Shown: in pieces, positions 43,975 to 57,559 of the stretch
Layout of the letters: each line of letters starts with the position of its first letter
Position numbering within the stretch: position 1 is the first letter of the stretch
Source: Archivesica marissinica
Taxonomy: Eukaryota; Mollusca; Bivalvia; Venerida; Vesicomyidae
Direction of reading: 5' to 3'
Length of the DNA: 64,000 nucleotides
Assembly: GCA_014843695.1 (NCBI GenBank)
Contig: CM026387.1
Location: 78,885,536-78,949,535, forward strand
Notes under the pieces: model-generated
What the model was told of the DNA's origin: nothing
The model's input: only the letters and a program-made list of their open reading frames with translations
Database searches by the model: none
Made by a program: the position numbers and the translations under genes

Positions 43975-44785
43975 GATGTGACGCAAGATGTGATGAGACG
44001 TGAGATGCAATGTGATGCAATGATGAGACACAAGATATGATATGACACAAGATCTGATGAGACGTGAGATGCAATGATGAGATGTGATGTGACGCGAGAT
44101 GCAATGTGACGCAATGATGAGACACGAGATATGACGCGAGATGCAATGTGATGCAATGATGAGACACGAGATATGACGCGAGATGCAATGATGAGACACG
44201 AGATATGATATAACGCGAGATGTGATGTGATGCAATGATGAGACACGAGATATGATATGACGCGAGATGTGATTGTGACGCGAGATGCAATGTGATGCAA
44301 TGATGAGACACAAGATATGATATGACGCGAGATGTGACGCGAGATGCAATGACGAGATATGATATGACGCGAGATGCAATGTGATGCAATGATGAGACAC
44401 AAGATATGATATGACGCGAGATGCAATGTGATGCAATGATGAGACACATGATATGACACGAGATGTGATGTGACGCGAGATGCAATGTGATGCAATGATG
44501 AGACACAAGATATGATATGACGCGAGATGTGATGTGACGCGAGATGCAATGTGATGCAATGATGAGACACGAGATATGATATGACGCGAGATGCAATGTG
44601 ACTTGAGATGCGATGTGACGCAAGATGTGATATGATGCGAGATGTGATGTGACTTGAGATGCGATGTGAAGTAAGATGTGATAAGACTTGAGATGTGATA
44701 AGACTTGAGATACAATGTGACTTGAGATACAATGTGACTTGAGATTCACACGAGATACAATGTGACTTGAGATACAATGTGACTT
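43975..44785. repeat. GACGCGAGATG-type minisatellite, module C1, long
   Basis: The longest version (about 800 bp), with a 55-65-bp higher-order unit GATGCAATGATGAGACACRA, GATATGATATGACGCGAG, ATGTGATGTGACGCGAGATGC. Minus-strand frames up to 284 codons are artefacts. Confidence 0.93.
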
Positions 44786-44793
44786 GGGCCTGA

Positions 44794-45056
44794 GATGAGA
44801 TGTGAAATTGCCCCTATCTGAACATTACCACATTCCAGCAGGGACGTCATAATTTGTGCTTAAACTGTACGGTCGACGGTCATATGCTATGTCAAGTATT
44901 GATACTCCACTGTTAGTCTGGATAAAGCGGCATCTTGCTGCTTGGCTAAAGTACGTTGTTATAATGTTTATGGATGCACAAGTTGTCGGATTTGTCCAAC
45001 ATCCGTTGCCAGGTTTACTGGTAAATGACTGTGTCTTGATAAACATCCAAGCATAG
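44794..45056 (+). pseudogene. 86-aa ORF region, broken in C1
   Basis: An extra A in GTGAAATTGCC shifts the frame after MRCE and hits a stop. In the frame used downstream, TCATCA has become TCATAA, a stop. Later residues (LYGRRSYAMSS to LINIQ) are kept. Confidence 0.6.
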
Positions 45057-45104
45057 ACTGTCACAATATACATTGAAGTTGTATAATGTATGCAACAGAC
45101 ACTA

Positions 45105-45792
45105 TGGATATACTCAGACAATATGGATATACACAGACACTATGAATATATACAGACAATATGGATATACACAGACAATATGGATATATAAAGACAATAT
45201 GGATATATACAGACAATATGGATATACTCAAGACAATATGAATATATACAGACAATATGGATATACACAGATAATATGAATATATACAGACAATATGGAT
45301 ATACACAGATAATATGTATATACTCAGACAATATGCAATATGGATATATACAGACAATATGGATATACACAGACAATATGGATATACACAGACAATATGG
45401 ATATACTCAGACAATATGCAATATGGATATATACAGACAATATGGATATACACAGACAGTATGACATACACTATGGATATACACAGACAATATGGATATA
45501 CATAGACAATATGGATATGGATATACACAGACAATATGGATATACATAGACAATATGGATATACACAGACAATATGGATATACACAGACAATATGGATAT
45601 ACATAGACAATATGGATATACATAGACAATATGGATATACACAGACAATATGGATATACACAGACAATATGGATATACACAGACAATATGGATATACACA
45701 GACAATATGGATATACATAGACAATATGGATATACACAGACAATATGGATATACACAGACAATATGGATATACATAGACAATATGGATATAC
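45105..45792. repeat. 19-bp minisatellite, module C1
   Basis: Many ATATATACAGAC and ATGAATATATAC variants at the left, homogenising to ATACACAGAC/ATACATAGAC at the right. Confidence 0.97.
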
Positions 45793-46052
45793 TATCAGTC
45801 TACTATGTATATATGGATATAAATGAAATGCCACAGATTCTATATTTCTGTAATAGTGTACATTGATTGTAAATAAAGGCATCTGTAGCGCTATTGTACA
45901 TGTATTTGTTTCCATATGGTCCCCAGGCAACATAATCTTATGCGTAAAGAATGTAACCATTATGTTTCTCTCGTAATTTAGATTCAGTCAGATTTTGTTC
46001 TTAATTCCGGAAATCTGGTGCATCCCTAGTAATGATCCCTAAACCACTATAT
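45793..46052 (+). promoter_or_regulatory. Module tail with AATAAA, module C1
   Basis: AATAAA at 45872-45877. Confidence 0.3.
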
Positions 46053-46229
46053 TAGTGTTTCCCCTAAGCAGGAATAGGAGGGCGGCCCACCCTGCCCCTT
46101 TTTGGGGAGCCATTGTGCCCGAAATTCCGAAAATGTCTGCCCTTGTGTGCCTAAATTATCAAAAAGAGTTCATAATAATTATTGCAATATTGTCTGAAAT
46201 CCTTACTCCAGTGCTACAGATAAAAAAAT

Positions 46230-46487
46230 GTTTACGTTTCTTTATCGTCGCTACCGGTTGCCCATATGAGCGACGCCTCCTGAAGAGATTAGTTATTTTA
46301 GATTTTGGAGGATAGTGCATGATACAGACAGAGACCCATTCCAGAATCTCCTCTGGTTCTTTTACGTGCACGGTGTAAAGCACCGACATGAGACCTCGAT
46401 TTAACGTCCCATCTGAAACACTGTTAATTTTATTAGGGTCAGATGGGGGATCAAACATGCGATCCCTGGATTACCAGTCCAGCGTGT
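46230..46487 (-). mobile_element. V-SINE in the hAT-like left arm, head truncated
   Basis: Minus-strand copy that stops inside the tRNA-like head at CCAGTCCAGCGTG and passes into GATCAATATGCTGTGAAATG. The identical junction recurs at 63869. Confidence 0.92.
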
Positions 46488-46489
46488 GA

Positions 46490-47120
46490 TCAATATGCTG
46501 TGAAATGTCCACCTATATACTGTGTAGCCTAGGGCAACGTACATTGTATTAGCACAGGAAATGTCCACCTATATACTGTGTAGCCTAGGGCAACGTACAT
46601 TGTATTAGCACAGGTAATGTCCACCTATATACTGTGTAGCCTAGGGCAACGTACATTGTATTAGCACAGGTAATGTCCACCTATATACTGTGTAGCCTAG
46701 GGCAACGTACATTGTATTAGCACAGGTAATGCCCACCTATATACTGTGTAGCCTAGGGCAATGTACATTGTATTAGCACAGGTAATGTCCACCTATATAC
46801 TGTGTAGCCTAGGGCAACGTACATTGTATTAGCAGGTAATGTCCACCTATATACTGTGTAGCCTAGGGCAACGTACATTGTATTAGCACAGGTAATGTCC
46901 ACCTATATACTGTGTAGCCTAGGGCAACGTACATTGTATTAGCACAGGTAATGTCCACCTATATACTGTGTAGCCTAGGGCAACGTACATGGTATTAGCA
47001 CAGGTAATGTCCACCTATATACTGTGTAGCCTAGGGCAACGTACATGGTATTAGCACAGGTAATGTCCACCTATATACTGTGTAGCCTAGGGCAACGTAC
47101 ATTGTATTAGCACAGGTAAT
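46490..47120. repeat. 56-bp minisatellite array 3
   Basis: About 11 units, one with a 2-bp loss (TTAGCAGGTAATG). Confidence 0.96.
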
Positions 47121-47349
47121 GATCGGGCAACCAAGTTTTGTTGTCTGTATTCATCAATTTGTGTTATGTATATTGAAGAGGCAATCAACCGATATGGCAG
47201 GTAATCATGCACAGACGTAAATATATAAACATTCTCTCACATATTTAGTTTTACTGGGTACTGTGCATATCACAGCATGTGCATTTCCCATTGCACCAGT
47301 CGGAAATTCCGCCAACGGATGTATGTATGTTCCATTAATGTCAAACCCC
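47121..47349. other. Right arm of the hAT-like element, copy 2
   Basis: Counterpart of 16984-17214 with a few substitutions and the loss of TCCTT before GGGACCTAGAC. Confidence 0.5.
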
Positions 47350-47520
47350 TTGCCGGGACCTAGACATGTTTTCCTGGGCAGGCTTAGCCGACCTAAGTGG
47401 TTAACCAGTACTAGGCAATGTGTGTGAGGTGCCTTGCTCAATGACACTACATACGTGGCCTGACCGAGTATCAAACCGTTGATTCCAAATCCGACGCTCT
47501 ATCACTGGACCACGGACGCC
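47350..47520 (-). mobile_element. tRNA-derived SINE (family 3), copy 2, B box damaged
   Basis: Same as 17215, but the CGGGACCGTTC stretch is lost, which removes most of the B box; it could not serve as a Pol III promoter. Confidence 0.75.
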
Positions 47521-48565
47521 ACACATGTCAATTATGCCGAGCCGCCATAATAGTTTATATGTAAGTTTCTTATTTAAATGAATGCAAATGCATTACTAGT
47601 AACACAATTATATGTAATACGCAATAGGTTGCAAAATTGATTCGTCCTCAAAATGTTTCGTACTCATAATAACATGAATGTAATGCTGTTAAATCTGCCC
47701 TTTTGAGAATAGTCGACATGAAATAAATGCCCTTTTTTCTACCTGTGCCCTGTCCCTTTTTCAGTCTGGGGGAAACACTACTAATATATATATGAAATAA
47801 AACATTTCAGCAACATTTGAACAATCATAGACTGTTCTTTCATAACATTAAATCATTAACAATAAATTAATCATGCTAGAGTTGATAGAACTATATATAC
47901 TGAGTCAAATAAGAAACGATACATGGTATAAACATATATGTATTTTAATTACTAAATAAGCAATTCACCTGAAATTTCGTGTACCGAGATTGAAACATAT
48001 GAGACACTGTTACAAGTTTAAAATTCGATCATACCATCATTATCTGTTACGTTGTGGCGTCATTTGTGACTAATGGGTCAAGTGGAATATTCACACAATA
48101 CCGTAATTTGCTATGTATAACGCGCTATCATGTATAACGCGCCCACTTTTTGGCACGAAAAAGGGTGGGAAAAAACGTAGTTCTGGTGTATACCGCGCAC
48201 CGTAAAATATCATTTTCACAAGCCAAAATTTCTCAAGATACGATATATTTCGATAAAAAAAAGATGAAATTGTGGGGCCTTACGTGCATAAAGTGCATGG
48301 TTCTGAAATATAATCATACTCTATGATTTTTATATTCCCGTACAAAAAGAAAAAACTGTGTCCGGAAGTGCATGTGCCTACATCCGGAGGTGCATGGTTT
48401 TGATAAATCCCCGACGCCGTACTGTGTTCGTGCCTTCTGATTTCACGTGACATGTAAAGTGCGAGGCAATTGATTTTTAGCTCTGTGTTTTTTGGACTTT
48501 TTAACATATTTAAAGGATAATGCGGAAAATAATTTTGTGCCAGGATAACATTTGATAAAATCTAC

Positions 48566-49659
48566 ATGTCAGACCAACAAAATCTGTCAAAAAAGGAAAG
48601 GAAAAGACTAAAACAGGCTGACAAAAGAAAAGCCAGCAGTTCACCTGGATCTGACAATGACGGCCATATTTTACCTGTGCATAGTTCGAACGCAACGAGC
48701 GTGACATGTTCTATCCCAGATTTATACCAGGTTAGTCAAGACAATGTACACTCAGTCATGAACCCAACACCAACAATGACCATCGGGCAACAAATCCCGT
48801 TTGGCATTCATACACTACAGAATATGCAATCCCCTCAAACACCGAGCGTATTTTCGTTGCCACAAGGACCGACAACTGCACCGAACTGGGCGGTAACACT
48901 GATAGAGGATGTTAAAACTATTAAAGCATCTCTTCCAAAAATCGACCAAATTGAACTGTCAGTGAACTCTATGAGTTTGAAGGTTTCGGAGATGGAAACT
49001 AAAATATGTGCATTGGACACTAAAGTCAATGACCTTTATAAACAGGGTTTGAAACCCAACAAGCTGACCTGAATAATTCCAAGGCGGATATTAAGAAACT
49101 ACAGACATTGTGTACCAACATGGATAAAACTGTTAAGGAGTAACACGTGAAGAAAAAGCAAACGACAAACTGCTAGAACTAGAAGCTAGATCCATGAGAG
49201 ATAATCTCATATTTTACGGCCTACAAGAACCACCAAGACCGAAAGTAGGTGAGGATCCAGACACAACCAGATAGATGTGAGAAATTAATTAAAGGACTAA
49301 TTTCTGACACATTGCAAATCGACACAACAAACATGCAATTTGAACGAGTCCACAGGCTAGGTGGCGAAAAACCCACGTCCAATAGTGGCTAAGTTCCAAC
49401 ATTATCCAGACCGAGAAGCAGTTTGATTTAAATCTTATGATGAGGTCATCAAGAATGCGCTCAAGATACAAAATCAGTGGGTATACAATCGCCTCAACAG
49501 TACAGGGATGCCAGAAAGGCACTGTACGAATACACGAAAACCATGGGAGCACGTGGAGATAGAGCTCGCATAGTAGGTACAAAGTTATACGTGAACAATA
49601 AATTAACAATGAAATACCTGGATGGGAAAGTGATCGATTGTGTAAATCCCGAGATATAG
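48566..49659 (+). pseudogene. LINE ORF1, frameshifted (copy 2)
   Basis: Intact across the point where copy 1 shifts near 18800 (keeps NSMSLKVSEMETK), but has its own 17-bp deletion after KVND and loses bases in the next segment (GGAGTAACACG). The stop after DPDTTR is shared. Lesions differ between copies, so part of the decay followed duplication. Confidence 0.75.
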
Positions 49660-49684
49660 AGATGTCAAGAGAAGGACTCAAAAA

Positions 49685-52424
49685 TCATATCATGGAACGT
49701 GAATGGGGTAGCTCATAAAATACTAGACCCAGATTTCATTAACAACATTAAAAATTATGATATCATATTTTTGTCGGAAATTGGATTTCAAATAATACAC
49801 ATATTAATCTTGACATAAGTGACTATGACAGTGAACATTTGCATGGAAATAAAACTGCTAACATCCGTAAAGGACGATATAGCGGTGGAATAAGTATATA
49901 CTATAAACAATCACTTAGAAACAGTATAAAGATCATAGAAAAAATCCAAAATGCAATTATATGGGTCGAACTATGTAAAGATTTATTTGAATTTCAGGAG
50001 AATGTTTATATTTGTTGTACGTATATTCCGCCCAATAATTCTACCGTAATTGATACCAATAATTTTGACTTCTTTGAAGAAATAGAATCGGGTCTAGAAA
50101 AATATAAGTTACTAGGAAAATGCTTCGTCATTGGAGATTTAAATAGTCGTACTTCTAATTCATCTGATTTGTTAGATTATGACATGCATATTGATAATGA
50201 CAATCAACTGTCAAATATTGTAAACATACCTCCACGTGTTTCGAAGGATCATGTGACCGATAATCACGGCCGACGCTTGATTGAGCTCTGCCATTCAACT
50301 TCGTTTGTTATAGGTAACGGTCGTCTACATAGCGACCGAGATATAGGAGATTATACATTCCATTCATTAAATTAAATTCCATTTATAAATTGAGTCGAAA
50401 GTAAATGAATTTCAACAAACATTGTTTACCAAAATAGATGATATTTCCTGTCTGATCGATGATATTCACAATAATGATAATATTGATTCAATAGCAGATG
50501 CCTTTACTGATATTCTATATGACTGTACAAAACATGTATTTGGAAAAACATGTAAAATTAATCCTAATATAAATTCATACAAGGGATATAATAAGAAACC
50601 GTGGTTCTACATTGACTGCTATAATGCAAGATTGAGGTTCAAATTTGCTAGAAACGCTTTTATAAGAAATAAAGTTGATATTCAATTGAGGCAAGAATAT
50701 ATCAATTGTAAGGCACAGTATAATCGTATAAAACAAACTCAAACAAAAAAACACAAGAAAATTATAGATAACCAATAGGGATTTCAAAAGGGAAAATCGA
50801 CTGCAGATTCATTTTACATTCTATTATTGCAAAAACACTAAATTCTCATAAGAAGCTCTATGTAGCCTTTGTCGATTTTCGAAAAATGTTTCGATAAATT
50901 TGAAAGATCGTTTATATTTAATAAATTAATATGTGAACAAGTTAGCTCTAAATACATAAATGATATGAAGAATATGTATAGCGCCGTTAAGTCAGCTGTC
51001 AGGTTTAATAAAAATCTTTCTCCATTTTTCGAATCCAATATAGGAGCAAAACAAGGTGATCCGAGTTCAAGTTTGCTATTTCTATTCTTTGTTAATGATC
51101 TTGTAAGTAACATAGATAATAACATCGACGGTTTATTTACGTTAGATGATATGAAATTGTATATATTATTATTTGCGGATGATGCTGCAATATTTGCACA
51201 TACTCCGGAAGCACTTCAGTCTATGTTAAGCGACTTACACACGTACTGCACAACTTGGGGTCTAACAGTCAATACCAAAAAGACAAAGATTATGATATTT
51301 GAACTAGGACGACATACATCTCATGATTTTATTCTTAATAATACAGTTTTAGAAGTAGTAAAATCGTATAAGTATTTAGGGATAAATTTGTTTAAAAATG
51401 GCCATAAAATATCTAAGACACCCAATGAAAATACAACGTAAATTAACTATCATCAAACATTGGCTAAAAATATTAAAATTAGAAAATAACACCTTAATTA
51501 AATATATGTATAATACTCTAAAATACGATGCTGATAATAATAACTCATACAATGGAAATAACTGGGCATATCAGGTGAACACTATATTGAATGAAATAGG
51601 AATGTCGGATGTATGGTTAAATCAAACCAATTATAATTTTAATTTTCAAATGATCAAACTTAGAATATTGGTGGATATGTATAAATATTTTGAAAGACCA
51701 AATATGCTTAAGTTTATTGAATTGTTGCAATCTAATAAAAGAAATATCCTATATAATTTAGCTTTATTCTATAATAAAGCAGTTGGCATTAAATTAACAC
51801 TTTTAAATAATATGACATAAATCCAATATCAGCACTAATTATTGTTCATCCTCATAATTAGATGCATTTTCTTATTATTATCAGATTCTATATGCCATAT
51901 GACCATGATAAAATTGTTGTATATATTTACATCATATATATTTGTATATATGTATTTGACGATGTACCATGTACAAAATTTCTGTTCTGTATAAACAAGT
52001 ATGGTACTCCAATATTAATAACTCAAATAGATTATCTACATATAGTGTATACAAACATGAATTCATACTAGAGGACTATCTAAAAATCATAAATATAAAT
52101 AAATATAGAATTAGTCTGACAAAATTCCAGTTATCTTCGCATAATCTAGCGATAGAAAAGGGTAGACACGTTAATATTCCCAGAGAAGATCGAAAATGTT
52201 TGCAATGTACTATGAATGTAATCGAAAATGAATTTCACTTCCTACTGGTCTGTCCAAAATACTATGATTTACATAGAACACTTTTTAAGCCATATTTTTG
52301 TCATTGGCCGACACTACAAAAATTTGATAATCTAATGAGCTCTAGAAACCCAAAATTAATTCATAATCTATCAAAATATTTGCATTTCGCTTCTAAAGAA
52401 AGAGAACGAACAATTAATGAATGA
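49685..52424 (+). pseudogene. LINE ORF2, decayed (copy 2)
   Basis: The same endonuclease and RT motifs as copy 1 (GDLNSRTS; GAKQGDPSSSLLF; LLFADDAAIF; CLQCTMN). It keeps the connector segment at 50422-50778 that copy 1 lost, but has a stop (TAG for TAT) just before GFQKGKST. The C-terminal frame 51969-52424 is longer than in copy 1. The Cys-rich end LLVCPKYYDLHR is intact. Confidence 0.85.
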
Positions 52425-52628
52425 GCTCATATGAAATATTAATAGTTTTATGCTTTAAAGCTCATCATGTAGTTTTAATTATAATGGAAAACAAGGGAGA
52501 ACATAATATTATTTAAACTTCTCTGTAAATTGTCTTTGCACTTTACATATTTGTTAATTTTGATGGCTATAGATGTGTTTTGTACCATTTAATGCCTAAT
52601 AAAATATATGTTATGTTATATGTTATGA

Positions 52629-53330
52629 TTGTCATGAGCCTCTGCATACTTGATAATGGAGAGCTTATCTCTAGCAGTGTAGGGGTTTCTGAATTTTAAG
52701 TACTGTGACAATAACTGAGATTTGACAATTCTGAGTTGTATTTTGAGTGATAGATATCAACGGAGTGTACTGCTTGTCTAATGACAGCTTCTGACATTGA
52801 ATTAAATATGCATCAAGCAATAATTATTTAATCAAAATTCTCTACACATGCTTATATTTCTTAACACCTCAAATATGTCCATGCAAACTTCAAAACGTGT
52901 CAAACTAATTAACAGGGGCCCCATTGTATTGGGTTCATAAACAGTGTTACAAACAATTTGTTAAGAGCTAACACATTATTTGTATTTGTTTATAAGAATA
53001 CATTTTAATATTTCTAATAAAGAAACAAATAAATATATTTAAAACATATGATATATGATCTCAATATCTCAGATAAACTATAAATTCCAATGTTCTGTTA
53101 TCTTACCTACCTAGACCTAGAGCTCAATACCACCGAAGAATCGATTTCAAATATACGATATAGTACGAAAATGTACAGGAAATAGACAATCGATAAAATC
53201 ATTCAACATTCGCCATTGTTGTTTAGCATTTACGTTTTTGATGAAATTTCCCAAATTCAAAGCAAATAAATGCTATCTAAGTTCATAGTTGGTCTAAATC
53301 AATGCTATTATATATATATATATCATCAGT
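52629..53330. other. Unidentified interior, right of LINE copy 2
   Basis: Near-identical to 22385-23090; nothing recognised. Confidence 0.5.
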
Positions 53331-53596
53331 ACATTGTTAGAACAGTTATTTTATAACGTTTGCCAAATGTACCTACTTATTGAAAAGTGGTGGGGGCGAT
53401 GTGGGTCGAAATTTCGCCTGGAAAAAAATGTTGTGATGGCTGTACCCGTGTATAATGTGCACTAGACAAATTCCTCAAGGATTTCGGTAATAAAAGTGCG
53501 CGTTATACATAGCAAATTACGGTCGTCAATACCGTGTATGACCTCCATTGGCATCTCTCACTGCAATGCAGCGCCGTCGCATGGAACGAAAAAGTG

Positions 53597-54506
53597 TCAG
53601 AATCTCATATTAGAATCAATGTTGTTCCACTCATGACGCAGAATATCCCTCGCCGGCTGACGGAGTCTTACACGACGGTCTAAGGTATCCCATAAATCCC
53701 ATATCGGAGACAAGTCTGGTGACAATGCTGGCCATGGTAAACGTTCAATGTTCCCATGCTCCAATAATTGAGTGGTAATGTGTGCAGTATGGCATCTGGC
53801 ATTGTCCTGTTGGAACAGTGTGACGCGTCGATTGACGTTAAAGAATGGCAAAACGGGCGTAATAATTTCGTCACAGGTTTGCGTCAACAATAATCAGTTG
53901 CGTGCGGCCGTCGAATGTGATGCCGCCCCATACCATAACGCTACCGCCGCCAAACCGATCCACCTCACGTGCACATGCATGGGCGTAACGTTCTGCCTGT
54001 CGACGGTAAACTCGAGCCCTGCCATCCGCATGCCGTAAACAGAAACACGATTCGTCACTAAACATAACGGAATTCCACTGTAAGCGAGTCCAATGTGCAT
54101 GTTCACCCGTGTACTCACAACGTTCGTTCCGGTGACGTCGCGTCAACGTGGGCCTGGTATACGGTCTGTAAGGACGGATTCCACGTTCAGCGAGCCTGTT
54201 CCGAACTGTTTGAGCACTAATTCTATTGTTGGTCCTCCCAGGAGTAACGATGGCGGTATGAGTAGCGGGCAGGAAGCGGTCACGTAAATGTGACGGCCGA
54301 ATATGACGGTCCTGTTCTGGCGTCGTCACGCATGGTCGACCAGTACGTGGACGGTCGTCAGTTGACCCACGTGTTCGGTACTGTCCAAGTAGACGTGTGA
54401 TCGTGATCCGGGACACACCGAGGCGATTAGCGACGTCGTTATGACGTAGACCAGCTTCAACCATCCCAATTGCTCGCTTTCTCACATTTTGGTCGAGTCT
54501 TGGCAT
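53597..54506 (-). pseudogene. Tc1-like transposase, frameshifted (copy 2)
   Basis: Same frameshift before CDEIITP and same Trp after SPDLSPI as copy 1, so the inactivation predates the block duplication. Differences include NVRK for NARK, LLGQYR for LLGRYR, RHIRP for RRIRP and VDANL for VDGNL. Confidence 0.87.
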
Positions 54507-55344
54507 TTCTTTTGAGGAAAATGCAGATCGTTTTGGTGTTTTTGCTCGAAGTAATTACAATATGAGTACAACAAACTGGTTTGTGGATCTATCCATGTAT
54601 AGCAAATGGTGTTCCTCGTGGATCACGTGCAAAACGGAAAAACGGCGTTAGGAAAATATGGATGCATTATTTACCTGTGTATATGGATGAATATCATAGT
54701 CATACGTCACTCCGAACTGAAAAGTGGTGGCTTATCACAGGCATTTATATGTTTGCATCTTTTTCTTCAAATTGGTTTGGTATCGTTTCTTTTTTGACTC
54801 AGTATATGTTGCACAACAATTGTTAATACTCTGTACTGTGGGAATGTTTATGTTTTCGAGACATATCCAGAAATAGTGTCGTCAACCGACCTGGTTTCTT
54901 TCCCAACCTGTTTTTCGAATTTGTTTGTGAATGACGTCATCGCTGTCAGTAACAGGTGTTTGATTTATATGGTACACGCTAGAACTTCCAAAAGAGGAAA
55001 ATGAGCACAACCCCCGCTCCCCCCCAGATAAATGTATACTCAAAAAATACCGTAAGCAGAGATATAAATAAAGAAATATTTGGTTGCTTTTAGAAACTGG
55101 TCAACGCTCATCGTTAACTTGCAAGGTCACATGTCAGTCATGTGACAAAGCTGTAAAACACATGTTACAAGTGAAGCGTATTAAATGCAAGAATGATCAT
55201 TTTACATAGTAATATTATTTCATCTGACCAACAAAAGAGACTGACCACATGACCACATGTTATTCACCGACAAACATTAGAGAACTGAAAACTGGTACAT
55301 CCACGATACATTGCCAAATGAATGTTGGCTTTTTTCTCAATTTG
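54507..55344 (+). repeat. Duplicated flank, copy 3
   Basis: Loss of one A in GCAAAACGGAAAAACGG shifts the 73-aa frame, so that frame is unlikely to be a conserved protein. Confidence 0.7.
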
Positions 55345-55630
55345 TGTTTTACGTTTATTTATCATGTCTACCGGTTGCCCATATGAGCGACGCCTCCTGA
55401 AGAGATTAGTCATTTTAGATTTTGGAGGATAGTGCAATGATACAGAGAGAGACCCATTCCAGAGTCTCCTCTGGTTCTTTTACGTGCACGGTGTAAAGCA
55501 CCGACACAAGACCTCAGTTTAACCTCCCATCTGAAAGACTGTTAATTTTATTATGGTCAGACGGGGGATCGAACCTGCAATCCCTGGATTACCAGTCCAG
55601 CGTGTTACCACTGGGCTATAGATCCGTCTG
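55345..55630 (-). mobile_element. V-SINE at the left of module B2
   Basis: Matches the copy at 25101 including the GGGAGGTTAAACTGAGG variant. Confidence 0.93.
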
Positions 55631-55686
55631 TAAATAATATTTAAACTAAATATCATCCATAAATACAGAATTAAAGTTGCAAACAT

Positions 55687-55799
55687 ATGTACAGTGTATT
55701 TATCACACCCTTAAATGATGCACATATTTGGTCACCATTGTCACATTCCTTAATTACACAACAGCTGACTGCAACCATTCAACAGTATTGTATCTCAAG
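55687..55799 (+). pseudogene. Putative first exon, module B2, broken
   Basis: ATG and donor are kept, but CTAGTACATGGGCAATTAT (19 bp) is missing after CACCATTGT, which shifts the frame. Confidence 0.45.
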
Positions 55800-55894
55800 G
55801 TAAGACTACTCATGCCACATGTCACCCAGGTCAACACAAATCTTAATTGACTAAAACCTTATAAATGCAACCAGAAATGATCAAATGAATCAAA

Positions 55895-56130
55895 ACTGTT
55901 CTAGAGAGCATTTCTAGGAAAATATTACAGAACTTGGAAAATTATACTGTTCTAGAGAGCATTTCTAGGACAAACATTACCAAACTAGGAAAATTATACT
56001 GTTCTAGAGAGCATTTCTAGGAAAATATTACCGAACTTGCAGTCATCCAAGGAAAATTATACTGTTCTAGACAGCATTTCTAGGAAAATATTACCGAACT
56101 TGCAGTCGCCTAGGAAGATTATACAACTTT
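55895..56130. repeat. CTGTTCTAGA tandem repeat, module B2
   Basis: Four units, as in B1. Confidence 0.9.
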
Positions 56131-56547
56131 AGACATGTCAGGTACTGTGCATTTATTATAATTCTACTGGCATACTCCCACACTGTAATAATTCTTTCTG
56201 CTTGAAACTTTTAAATTTGATAAAACGCCTATTTTTACATCAAAACATATTCAAGGACGTACAAATAAATAAAATAAATATCAAAGCAAATTAATAAAGG
56301 ACATTTACATCATACTACTTTAAGAGTTATTAATTAAACTCTGTGAGATAATTAGAATGAAATACAATATCCTAAAATCAATGTAAAACTCAGTATGCTA
56401 ATATACGTTCATGACTAAGAATATACAACATCTATAACATCTATACATTTTAGGACAAAATAATGCCTCGACAGTCGTATCTGACATTTGTATATTAGTT
56501 GCTTTTTTCACTGATGTGGTTTCGTTTCAAGCTTTGTATGTTAATTA

Positions 56548-56840
56548 CAGATGGGTCTGTAGTCCAGTGGTAACACGCTGGACTGGTAATCCAGGGATCG
56601 CAGGTTCGATCCCCCGTATGACCCTAATAAAATTAACAGTCTTTCAGATGGGACTTCAAACCGAGGTCCTGTGTCGGTGCTTTACACCGTGCGCGTAAAA
56701 GAACCAGAGGAGACTCTAGAATGGGTCTCTGTCTGTATCATTGCACTGTCCTCCAAAAATCTAAAATTACTAATCTCTTCAGGAGGCGTTGCTCATATGG
56801 GTAACCGGCAGCGATGATAAATAAAAAACAAAACAAAAAC
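56548..56840 (+). mobile_element. V-SINE in module B2
   Basis: Same CAGATGGG head and GAGGTCCTGTGTC variant as 26323. Confidence 0.92.
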
Positions 56841-56948
56841 GCTTCGCAATCGTTGTAAAATAAATAAACTTGTTTTTATAGAATTTGTTTCAAATCAAGA
56901 TCAAACAAATCTGTATCAGTTAATAGGTCAAAAAACAGTCATTTATAA

Positions 56949-57533
56949 TTGTACAAAAACATACATATTTGTTCTATTGAAGGTAAACTGGAAAAGGATG
57001 AACGTGGACAATTTATGTCGTGGGCGAAGGCTTTCGGAAAAAAGATCTTTAGTAAGAGTATCAAGAACTTTGTATGGAAAGAGTACACCAAAAAGCAGGG
57101 GCCCCTTAAACGCCTCGTTACTTTCCGAAAGAAGTACAACATTGAGATAGATTGGGATGACGTCGAGATCCATTTTTTAGGATTTGCCGATGGAAATGTA
57201 GATAACGGTGTGATGAAGATGAATGGTCAGTACTTGCTGAACCTGTACAGACTACCACAGACAACGGAGGAAGAATGGAACTTCACGGAACTCGCAGACA
57301 TTTTCGGAGTCATCAGGTTCACATTTGCAAATGACCATTTGCCAGTATCTATACGGCACAAGAAAAGGAATATCAGTAAATATGACACGAGCTTCAACAC
57401 AGAACAATTGAATGGAATCATGAAAGGTAACATAGAGGCAGACATGAATGCAGGTGGCAATACATTTCTTATGGTCGTGTTCGGTCAATTAAATATTTTA
57501 AGAATGATTAACTTCACAAGCTTTGGCACATAG
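56949..57533 (+). CDS. Module ORF B2, unknown protein
   Basis: Protein identical to B1; first ATG at 57015. Its upstream partner exon is broken, so if a spliced gene exists this copy probably lacks a normal start. Confidence 0.4.
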   Translation: MYKNIHICSIEGKLEKDERGQFMSWAKAFGKKIFSKSIKNFVWKEYTKKQGPLKRLVTFRKKYNIEIDWDDVEIHFLGFADGNVDNGVMKMNGQYLLNLYRLPQTTEEEWNFTELADIFGVIRFTFANDHLPVSIRHKKRNISKYDTSFNTEQLNGIMKGNIEADMNAGGNTFLMVVFGQLNILRMINFTSFGT

Positions 57534-57559
57534 TATTATTGTGCGACACAGAGACAAGT

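Larger units (their letters stand above)
46053..47780. mobile_element. hAT-like element carrying 56-bp minisatellite, copy 2
   Basis: TAGTGTTTCCCCTAAGCAGG on the left and GGGGGAAACACTA on the right; 1.7 kb against 3.0 kb for copy 1, the difference being array length and SINE content. The same right arm with the family 3 SINE is present. Confidence 0.58.
48101..53522. mobile_element. Composite TIR element containing a LINE, copy 2
   Basis: Same ends as 17958-23277. The left sub-terminal region keeps an extra CGCGCTATCATGTATAACG, matching the doubled motif of the 831-bp element, which copy 1 has lost. Confidence 0.6.

Noticed and set aside
43923..44777. Minus-strand Ser/His/Ile-rich frames up to 284 codons, also near 12.9, 27.4, 35.1 and 57.7 kb
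   Set aside because: They are translations of the GACGCGAGATG minisatellite.
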